NCBI GenBank assembly: GCA_019217005.1
Contig: JAHBNG010000001.1
Span: 62,001-126,000, forward strand
From: Chloroflexi bacterium TSY
Lineage (GTDB): Bacteria; Chloroflexota; Anaerolineae; Caldilineales; Caldilineaceae
Direction of reading: 5' to 3'
Length of the DNA stretch: 64,000 bases
In this document: in pieces, positions 47,093 to 54,619 of the stretch
How positions within the stretch are numbered: position 1 is the stretch's first letter
Layout of the letters: the number at the start of each line of letters is the position of its first letter
Translations under genes and position numbers: made by a program
Notes under the pieces: generated by a model
The model's input: only the letters and a program-made list of their open reading frames with translations
Database searches by the model: none
Told to the model about the DNA's origin: nothing

Positions 47093-47701
47093 ATGATGAT
47101 TAGGTTATACACAAAGACTGTCGTTTGGATGGTGTTGGTGGTGATGTTCTTGTCTGGTTGCTCTTTTTATGTTCCGAATCGGGGAAGTGTGATCATCGAG
47201 GTTAGGGATCATGAGGCGGCGGCAAATTGCCGAATTATGCCGGGTTTTTTCGGGCTTGTGAGATGTTGAGCAGTCAGCAGATTGAGGGTCGCTATAGTTA
47301 TGTGAAAAGTTCGCGGGAGGTGACTGGACTTGAGCCAACGGATCAGTGTCTGCAGATGGTACAGCGGATGATGGATTTGGATGCGGCGCGACACTACAGT
47401 CGGAATTGGCCTGGCATGTTGCCGTTGTCACCAGACTCAGTAGATCCAAATTTGGCGTTTTTGGCGATTTTCAGTCGAGATTGCAGGGATTTTGGAGTCA
47501 TTTATTCAGATTTCGGTTACAGAAAACAACCTATTTCATATCTGAAAATCGCCCAAATCTAACGCAAAAACTAGATATCGACCGGCAAATTTGTATTTAT
47601 GTCAACTGTTTAGCCAGAATTCTCTCTCAAAACCTGAAATTTGGATCTACTGAGACTACAATCAGTGGTCTGAGAGTGAGATGTCGACAGGAGTTTATTG
47701 A
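47093..47701 (+). pseudogene. Lipoprotein-like gene, frameshifted and MITE-interrupted
   Basis: ATG 47093 starts a lipoprotein signal: helix VVWMVLVVMFLSGC with a lipobox Cys. This frame stops at 47269, but an overlapping frame from 47227 (NYAGFFRACEMLSSQQIEGR) continues to LPLSP, where MITE A5 lies. Removing the MITE and one GACT gives SPDYNQWSESEMSTGVY to 47701. A short lipoprotein here could be an outer-spanin-like lysis protein, or a host-surface exclusion lipoprotein. Whether the overlap is natural or a frameshift is unclear. Confidence 0.5.
47438..47653 (-). mobile_element. 216-bp MITE, copy A5
   Basis: Duplication GACT at 47434-47437 and 47654-47657; orientation as A4. Confidence 0.95.
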
Positions 47702-47746
47702 GGTGGCTGGTGATTAGATGGCATAGTCGGTTCGTTGGTGGTGCAT

Positions 47747-47767
47747 GAACAAACAGGCTGTTTGTTC
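47747..47767. repeat. 21-bp palindrome, copy 4
   Basis: Same arms, preceded by ATGGCATAGTCGGTTCGTTG and followed by a period-7 tract (47818-47850). Confidence 0.8.
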
Positions 47768-47886
47768 TACTGGGGGTGTCGACGCGTGTGGTAATTTGCC
47801 GCGTGACACTTGAGTGCAGAACGTAGAACGATGGAACGTAGAGCGTAGGCGTCAAATTGCCGCCTACGCTCAAGAAGGGGAGTGAC

Positions 47887-49512
47887 ATGGCGAGATGTGA
47901 TGATTTGCAGGCGGCGACGACGGAGGATGTGCGGAATTATTTGGTTGTGCCGAATGGGGCGAGTTGCTTGAATGAGGTGCATTATTATGGGCGTGGTTGC
48001 CAGTTTATGGAGATTCGGAATCTGCGGCGGGAGCTGAAGGGGGAATCGACGATACGGTATTCGTGGGATCGGACGAGTCGGCAGTTGTGCGTGATTGGGC
48101 GGACGCGGTCGGTGCCAGGTAATTCACGCATGGTGTTGCGGGTGCTGGAGCCGTGCGAGGTGGGGATTCCGCTTCCACATTGGATGGCGGAACAGGATTG
48201 CATCATCTGTGCCGTGAACAATCATGGGATCTGTGGCAGTAACAATGATGTGGTTGAGAACTGGTCCAGGTTCTTTGAGGTCTATTCGTTTCGGGTTGTG
48301 CGCTTGGAGCAGGATCGGGTGTCGGATATTGAGGGTGAGGCCACGTTTTTGCTGACTGAGTTTTTGGTGGAGTTGGATCATGTGTTGGCTGGGTCTGTAA
48401 TGTCGTTTGAGACGCAGGCGCTTGATATTACTTGTACAGGTACGGTTACGGCTTGCGCTGTGACGTTTGGCTGCGCTCGGGGATGTGCTTCGGCAGGCTC
48501 AGCCAAAGGGGGGACATCATGCGGCTGTCGCGCGCGTTGCGACGATGGGACACAATCCTGGTACATGCCCTTTCACTGTGAGGGAGATTCACGTAATCAT
48601 TTGTATTACTCGCTGAATGGAGGTTTGTTGACTGGTCAGATCGCTTTGCCGTTGGCGCAGTCCACGACTCCACAGGCGGCGACCTGTCCGTTGGTTGTGG
48701 AGAATGGGAACGAGTTGTATGTGGCGGCGAATCAGGAACCGGCTGAGTTGTTTCGGGTGCCGCTGGATGCGCATGGTGTACCGCAAGAGGATGAAGTTGT
48801 GCGGTTGGGTGTGTTGGGTGATACCGGCATTGCTACGGCGCTCGGTCTATCTGGCGATGATGTGCATATTCTGATCGAAGATGCGGCGGAGAGTCGCTTT
48901 TATACGGAAAGCACCCAAGGAGACACGTGCTCGATTGTGGATGGTGCGCGGCAGACGTTTGATGTGGGTGTGAATCAGATGGCCATTTGTGGAAACCGTA
49001 TTGTGTTCGGTGGCATGGGTCCGACGCTGAGCATTAGCGAAGATGGCGGGCGGACCTCGACCAATCTGGTGGACATTCCCGGCGTTGCGGCGACGGATAT
49101 CGTCAGTGATATCGAGCTCGTCGATGGGCGCATTTGGGTGGCGCTGGAGGATGGGCGCATCTTCCATACGCTCAATGAGGGGTTGATCTGGCATGAGGTT
49201 TCGTTGGGTCTGGGTGAGGTGAATGACCTGGCGTTTTTGAATGACCGAGTGGGTTGGATTGCGCATGGTGGAATTGCTGGTGCTACACAGCCGGGGGCGT
49301 TGTTTAGCACATGGCTTGGTGGCACGACGGATGATTTGTGGACGAGGCGCTCGCCCAGGATTGGCTCTTGGCCGACAGACTTTGTGGCGGAACGCTTGGC
49401 GTTGCCCTGTTGTGCGAGCGAACCGTTGGCGAGCAATACTGTGTTGGCGGTGGGTGATGTGAATGGGGCGCTGACGGTGGTGATGGGACGGACTTCGATT
49501 AGTGGGGTTTAG
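47887..49512 (+). CDS. Virion protein with beta-propeller-like C-terminus
   Basis: 541 residues from ATG 47887, preceded by AAGGGGAG. The N-terminal ~180 residues are Cys-rich and may be the virion-attached part. A Cys cluster (CGCRARCDD) divides it from the C-terminal ~330 residues, which contain Asp-box-like turns (ISEDGGRTSTNL, LNEGLIWHEVSLG) and NDRVGWIAHGG, as in BNR or YCF48-like propellers. Sugar or surface binding is plausible. A terminator follows at 49699. Confidence 0.6.
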   Translation: MARCDDLQAATTEDVRNYLVVPNGASCLNEVHYYGRGCQFMEIRNLRRELKGESTIRYSWDRTSRQLCVIGRTRSVPGNSRMVLRVLEPCEVGIPLPHWMAEQDCIICAVNNHGICGSNNDVVENWSRFFEVYSFRVVRLEQDRVSDIEGEATFLLTEFLVELDHVLAGSVMSFETQALDITCTGTVTACAVTFGCARGCASAGSAKGGTSCGCRARCDDGTQSWYMPFHCEGDSRNHLYYSLNGGLLTGQIALPLAQSTTPQAATCPLVVENGNELYVAANQEPAELFRVPLDAHGVPQEDEVVRLGVLGDTGIATALGLSGDDVHILIEDAAESRFYTESTQGDTCSIVDGARQTFDVGVNQMAICGNRIVFGGMGPTLSISEDGGRTSTNLVDIPGVAATDIVSDIELVDGRIWVALEDGRIFHTLNEGLIWHEVSLGLGEVNDLAFLNDRVGWIAHGGIAGATQPGALFSTWLGGTTDDLWTRRSPRIGSWPTDFVAERLALPCCASEPLASNTVLAVGDVNGALTVVMGRTSISGV

Positions 49513-49566
49513 GGTTCAAAGTCTAGAGTCCAAAGTTCAAAGTCCAGAGTCTAGAGTCTAGAGCTA
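49513..49566 (+). repeat. Period-7 tract
   Basis: Seven or more GTCYARA/GTTCAAA heptamers in a row starting right after the stop at 49512. The clearest example of this family. Confidence 0.85.
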
Positions 49567-49698
49567 TGTCGCGGCAAGTTGGTTATGGGTTGGTTTGGGA
49601 GCGAACCAGATGGGTTTTTGATTGTTACTCACTTACTTTCTTTCCTCGATGTTTTCCTCTTTTTTTGGGTTTGTAGACTGATTTGCTGCGAAATAGTT

Positions 49699-49728
49699 GC
49701 CTCGGCGTCGCTGCTCCGAGGCTTTTTT
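49699..49728 (+). terminator. Intrinsic terminator
   Basis: GCCTCGG / CCGAGGC stem followed by six T residues, between the propeller gene and the next gene. Confidence 0.85.
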
Positions 49729-49744
49729 GTGAAGGGGGTAGATT

Positions 49745-50281
49745 ATGAGTTTTGGTGTGACGGCTGAGATTAGTGGTCAATCGAGTATCGAGTTGGTGAC
49801 GACAACGGAGACTGAATTTGGGGACGGCGCCATGCATGGCGGCACCAGTTTGTGGGTGTCGGATTTGGGGTCATTGATTGATGTGCAGCAAGAGTCCTTG
49901 CCTGCGCAGGGAGTGGGCTGTGGTGCGGTTGTCCCGGCGTTAACGGGTTCGATTTTGCAATCCCCGCCTACGCGGGCAGGGTCAGGTGTCGTCTCGTTGC
50001 CTCATTCTTCGACCATCCTGGATGATGTGGGGCGTGTGGGTCCGACCTCGTCGCCAGTGGTGGTGGGGGTCTTGAGGGATGCCGGGCGAGATGCATTGAC
50101 CAGGTCCAGGCGGCAATCTGCCGATACGATTTTGGATGCGCCCGAAGGGGTTCAACCGTCAGCACCCCTGAACAGGTCAGGGGTCTTTTCGGCGACGGTG
50201 ACCCGGGTGGGCGTGCGGCGGGGTGATCAGCTGATTGATGATTTTGGGGCAGTTGAGATTTTGATGGCGCGGGGGCGGTAG
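49745..50281 (+). CDS. Phage protein, unknown
   Basis: 178 residues, ATG with GAAGGGGG upstream. N-terminus SFGVTAEISGQSSIELVTTT looks beta-structured. The middle (~60-145) is Pro/Ser/Arg-rich and low in complexity; it may read partly through inserted repeats (CCTGAACAGGTCAGGGG). Ends DFGAVEILMARGR. No family recognised. Confidence 0.45.
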   Translation: MSFGVTAEISGQSSIELVTTTETEFGDGAMHGGTSLWVSDLGSLIDVQQESLPAQGVGCGAVVPALTGSILQSPPTRAGSGVVSLPHSSTILDDVGRVGPTSSPVVVGVLRDAGRDALTRSRRQSADTILDAPEGVQPSAPLNRSGVFSATVTRVGVRRGDQLIDDFGAVEILMARGR

Positions 50282-50419
50282 TTGGTGGCTGAGGAAAAGG
50301 CTAAGGCTGAGGAAGAAGAGAGGTGTCGCACCTCGGCAGGCTCGGTGGGCGCGTGACACTTGAGTTGGGTGGTTTGTGATGTTGAGGGGAATGGCATGGT
50401 TGGTTCGTCGGTGGTGTCT

Positions 50420-50440
50420 GAACAAACAAGCTGTTTGTTC
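50420..50440. repeat. 21-bp palindrome, copy 5 (variant)
   Basis: Central G replaced by A. Here the repeat forms a 25-codon ORF from ATG 50396 (MAWLVRRWCLNKQAVCST...). The 18-bp GTGTCACGC palindrome follows at 50448-50465. Confidence 0.75.
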
Positions 50441-50481
50441 TACTAAAGTGTCACGCGCGTGACACCTTGGATCATAGAATT

Positions 50482-51988
50482 ATGGTTACTTGTGAGCGGT
50501 GTGGATGTGAGAAAGACGTGGCGTCGAAGACGACGTATGCGGTGCCGCAGATTGGGGCGTCGTATTATTGGGATCGTTGTTTGTGGTGGGTGGTGAAGCC
50601 GGTTCAGCGGTCGATTACGAATTTGTTGATCAATCCCAGTTTTGAGCGGGGGGTGGACGGTTGGGTGGGGATGAATGCCAATACGAATTTGTCTCTGAGT
50701 CAAGATGAGTCGTTTCGGGGGTTGCAGAGTTTGTGTGTGCAGTCGGACACGGAAGATCTCTATGGCGTGCGCTATGACATTCTGGTGTTGGCGGGGCGGA
50801 CTTATTGTGCGACGTTTTGGGTGAAGGGCTGTGCGGGGGATGCACTCTTTGCCTCCTTTGCCTCGCAAGTGACGGCCGGGATTCTGTTGCCTCAGATTCA
50901 GGAGGGATCTGTGAGGCTGGAGCTGACTGGAGATTGGCAAGAGGTGCAGCTCTGTTTGGTGAATGGGACGACTGGTGATCTGGCGGCAACGCTTTCCATC
51001 TCGACAACAAGGGTTGGGCATTGTGATCTCTTCTATCTTGATGCGGTGGCCATGGTGGACAATGATGAGCCGGTCTCTTACTTTGATGGGGACCAGCATG
51101 GCGCAACGTGGAATGGTGTGCCTCATGCGAGTCCGAGCACAGCCGCGGCGGGTCAGCGGCAGGAGGGGACGCCGGTCAATCTGCAAGAATGTGGATTGAA
51201 TCCGATTGGGGATGGTGGGTGGGGGATGCCGCCCGTGGAGCCGGTTGTGTTGAGCTTTGCGCGGCGACCTGGGGCTTTGTATCAGCGCTCGCACGTGCGG
51301 CCCAGACCCATCAGCATCCGGGGGACGGTGGAGGGCTGTCCGTGTGCGGTCCATCAGGTGCGGCAGAAGTTGGTGGAGCTGGTTGGGTTGTGGGACGTGG
51401 CGGATTGTGAGGAAGAGTTTCTTCTGCGCTATCAGTGGACGAATGATTGTGGGGATTCGATTGGGGAGCCGTTGGAGATACCAGTGACCTATGTGAGCGG
51501 GTTGGAGGAGGCCAGGAGCGATTTGCAGCGGCAGATCATTGAATTGGGGTTTTGTGGCGTTTGAGTATCCGCTGTGGTGTTCTGTGGGCGATCGGTGTCA
51601 GGTTCTTCAGAATGGGACGAATCTCGTCAATTATGGCGGGTCGGCAGCGGCGCCGGTTGTGATGGAGATCCAGGGACCGAGCGTGATCGAGCGGTTGGAG
51701 AATGTGATGAATGGCAGCGTGATTCAGTTTGGGACCGATGCTGTTGTGGGGTTGGGTGTGCCAGCTGATGAGTATCTGCGCTTTACCAGTCAGCCGGGAG
51801 AAGTGAGCGTGTTGCGCTATGCAGCGACGGGGCAGCAGAGTGTGCTGCATGAGGTGAATTATAGGGTGAGTCGTCCCGCGCGGTGGCGGTTGTCGCCAGG
51901 GGAGAATGAGGTTGTGGTGCGTGGTGGGTTTCCGGTGACGCTCTGTTGGCGGGAAACGCATTTGAGTGCGGATGCTGTGGATTGTTAA
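50482..51988 (+). CDS. Distal tail protein (Dit-like), one frameshift
   Basis: First frame 50482-51564, second frame 51539-51988. The first begins with a CERCGCEKD knuckle, then a CBM-like domain (NLLINPSFERGVDGWVGM), FDGDQHGATWNGVPHASPST, and the tail-domain start SIRGTVEGCPCAVHQVRQKL. The second continues AFEYPLWCSVGDRCQVLQNG and ends NEVVVRGGFPVTLCWRETHL. One extra base in a GGGGTTTT run (51545-51552) splits IIELGF from AFEYPLW. Dit forms the hub joining tail tube to baseplate; the CBM suggests cell-wall sugar binding. Could be a sequencing error, a mutation or programmed shifting. Confidence 0.75.
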
Positions 51989-52057
51989 GAGTCCAAGGTC
52001 TGAAGTTCTTCTTCTTGACTCAGGACTTAGGACTTTCTTGACTTTCTTGGAGGTTTT

Positions 52058-53323
52058 ATGGCTTGTTGTCGAACTTATACGATTGTGATGCGGAGACCGA
52101 CGGGTGAACTGATTGCGGAAGTGACGGATGAGATTAAGCTCTATCTGTTGGTGAAGAAAAACTCTGCTGGTCAGCTGGTGTTGGAGTTGGATGGTTGTGA
52201 TTTTGAGTGTGCTGAGATTGTGGAGAATACGCGGATTGAGGTGTGGGCGAGTTGTGACGGTGGGGCGTCGGGGACGACGTTGAATGTGTTGGTGGGTCGC
52301 TCTCCGTTTTTGGTGGACTACGTGAGTTTTAGTCGCACGGGGTTTGATGAGCAGCGGGTGAAGATTTTGGCCACGGATGGGACGGGTTGGCTGGCGCGGA
52401 GACAGGTAGCTTATCTGAAGGAGAGTCCGCAGACGTTGGCAGTGGAGGAACCGGCAGATGATTTGATGAAGCGGATTGCGCGGGAGAATTGGGGGGCCGG
52501 TGCGGATAGCTACACGATCGGAGGGGATACGCTGCGGGTGACCGATGGCTGGATCGCCATTGAAGGTGATGAGGGTCTGGGACCACCGATTACGCTTGCG
52601 TTTCAGCATCAGGACTTGTTGAGTTTGTTTCAAGAGATTGCGTTGTTGAGTCATCAGCGGGGGGTGCCGTTGTATTTTCACATTGAGCAAATTGATCATT
52701 TTGGGGGTGTGCCGTTTCTTCAGTTCAACACGCACGTGGGGCAGATTGGGAATGATTTGACGCAGACGACTGGTGGAGCAGCTGCCGTTGTGTTGACGCC
52801 TGAGAATGAGACATTGGTGGAATATGAATTGATTTATGATTGGCGAGAGACGTTGAATCGGGCGTACGTGGGCTATAGTATCAGCACGAATGCGGGTGAG
52901 TTTGTCACGGTGGAGGAGCCGAATCTGGCGGCCTATTTGGCGACGAATCCGTTGGGATTGCGGGAAGGTTTTCGCAATACGGGGGTGCTGGAGGATTTTG
53001 CCGCGGAGTTGCCGGGGGAGGCGGATATCTTTTTTCGGGAGACCATGCACCAGCCGCAGGTGGATGGTCGGTTGGGAGAGACGGATTCGTTTTGTTACAT
53101 CTGCGATTGGCGGTGGGGCGATCGGGTGACCGTGGCGGCTGATTGTTTGGTCTTTGATGCCTGTATCGAGACGTTGGAATTGACGTTGAATGAGGGACGG
53201 GAGTTGATCGATGCACGGTTGTCGTCGGGGCCTGGTTCGGTGGGGACGGGGATTGAGAATGTATTGCAGCGGGTGAGTCGGTTTGAACGGGCTGTGAAGA
53301 GATTGGAGCGGTTGAGTTTTTAG
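52058..53323 (+). CDS. Gp37-like tail/baseplate protein
   Basis: 421 residues. The pattern EIKLYLLVKKNSAGQLVLEL, FLVDYVSFSRTGFDEQRVKI and GQIGNDLTQTTGG, together with the position after Dit, recalls the siphovirus ReqiPepy6 Gp37-like family of tail-tip proteins. The C-terminal ~60 residues end in a coiled segment (VLQRVSRFERAVKRLERLSF). It is the last recognisable virion gene, and no tape-measure or lysin gene follows. Confidence 0.65.
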   Translation: MACCRTYTIVMRRPTGELIAEVTDEIKLYLLVKKNSAGQLVLELDGCDFECAEIVENTRIEVWASCDGGASGTTLNVLVGRSPFLVDYVSFSRTGFDEQRVKILATDGTGWLARRQVAYLKESPQTLAVEEPADDLMKRIARENWGAGADSYTIGGDTLRVTDGWIAIEGDEGLGPPITLAFQHQDLLSLFQEIALLSHQRGVPLYFHIEQIDHFGGVPFLQFNTHVGQIGNDLTQTTGGAAAVVLTPENETLVEYELIYDWRETLNRAYVGYSISTNAGEFVTVEEPNLAAYLATNPLGLREGFRNTGVLEDFAAELPGEADIFFRETMHQPQVDGRLGETDSFCYICDWRWGDRVTVAADCLVFDACIETLELTLNEGRELIDARLSSGPGSVGTGIENVLQRVSRFERAVKRLERLSF

Positions 53324-53406
53324 CAGCGGATTTGGGAGCGGATTGAGCAGATGGGGTAACGGATTCAGGAAGGGGGGAAACACGAATGGTGGGAACACCA
53401 ATAGGT
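53324..53406 (+). repeat. AGCGGATT/AACACGAATGG repeat block, copy 3
   Basis: Starts at the stop of the Gp37-like gene with AGCAGCGGATTTGG and a second AGCGGATT, then AAACACGAATGG. Matches 22100-22153. Confidence 0.6.
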
Positions 53407-53541
53407 GAGTGGATGGGGAGAGTTGTGTTAAGGAATTTGATGTTGGATTGGTACTTTTGTCCTATGTTTTTTTCTTCAAATTGTTCGTATACTTCGTGAT
53501 CACGGAAGATTACTTTCCTATAATTGATACAAATGTTGCAG

Positions 53542-53591
53542 ACAAACGCCACGCACTGATCCCCGATTCGGAGCGTGGCGTTTGTGTTTTT
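53542..53591 (+). terminator. Strong terminator
   Basis: 13-bp perfect stem ACAAACGCCACGC / GCGTGGCGTTTGT, then a T run. It ends the virion gene block. Confidence 0.85.
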
Positions 53592-53726
53592 TCGTCCGAA
53601 GTCCAGAGTCCAGACTTAGGACCTTGGACTTCTTCATAACAATTGTAATCGGCGTCACGGGAAGTCGCGTCAGAATTGGCGATATGGTATAATTCAGGGG
53701 CAACATAAACGATTATAGGAGGTCTT

Positions 53727-54032
53727 ATGAATGCTGTGAAGAAGGGTCTTCTTCCGTCTGTTCCTGGGCCGAGTGTGTCGCAGGGGCAGAGAGCAGTGAG
53801 GGCTGATGGTGCGTCGCCTACGGTGACGATGGCTCCTGTGGCATTTTCGTTGAAAGAAGTGGCAGTCATTATTCGTTCGCTTGATTACGTTCAGCAATAC
53901 CAATTAGGTGAGGTTGAGCGGGATGAGCATCATGTTGTGTTGACGGCAATCTCGAAGTTGTCCAGATTGTCGGGATTGGAGAGGCCGCGTGATTTCGAAT
54001 ATTGGGTGTCACCAAAGGGGCTGGGCGCGTAA
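53727..54032 (+). CDS. Small phage-block protein
   Basis: 101 residues, ATG with AGGAGG 6 nt upstream. Disordered N-terminus (PSVPGPSVSQGQ), then a helical region (FSLKEVAVIIRSLDYVQQYQ, HHVVLTAISKLSRLSGL). Monocistronic between terminators. Function unknown. Confidence 0.5.
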   Translation: MNAVKKGLLPSVPGPSVSQGQRAVRADGASPTVTMAPVAFSLKEVAVIIRSLDYVQQYQLGEVERDEHHVVLTAISKLSRLSGLERPRDFEYWVSPKGLGA

Positions 54033-54619
54033 ATCAGCGCTTTGTTTATTTTAGGGTGTTGTGGCCGTGGCGAGATTTTGATTGATTGGTGTGGGGGTCT
54101 CGTCTTCTTGGTCGATCCAACTTTTAACTGATCCACAGATGGACAGGATTGACAGGATGAGAAAGAGAAAAAATTCAGTCCATCCCGTTCATCTGTGGAT
54201 GATTCATTTGTTGGAATCGCCTTTGTATCGGTCGGGATTGCTAATTTGTATAGGACTTACGCAGAGTCCTCTCGTACGGGCATGATATATCATGCCCGTA
54301 CGAGAGAGCACACCTTATTGTGAGTAAGTTCTGTTGTAGCAAGAGAAACCATGTTGGCCCAGAACAGCCGTCGTTGTCATGAAGTGCCGTCAGAGCGACA
54401 GATTCACTTAATAGAGTCGGCAGAAAATCAAATCACAACAAAAATTGCTCGATAAAAAGGGAAATAGGTTAAGGAGATTCTGATTTAATTACCCTGTTGA
54501 CACCACCCCGTTCACCCGTTGTACACCCCGTACAAGCACGACTTTTGAAGTACTTGCAGACTTTTTTACAGGGGTGAGGTTTACAGGGGCACATTGTTAC
54601 GGAATGCTTCTGCGATTTT
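54033..54619. other. Gap with a 38-bp perfect palindrome
   Basis: No gene recognised. 54269-54306 is a perfect 38-bp palindrome whose arms begin CTCTCGTACGGGCATG; it is preceded by AGGACTTACGCAGAGTCCT. Around 54125-54210 is an inverted ATCCACAGATG...CATCTGTGGAT unit. These look like ends of lost mobile DNA. Confidence 0.5.

Noticed and set aside
49567..49677. 36-codon ORF before the terminator
   Set aside because: Starts inside a period-7 tract and lacks a ribosome site.
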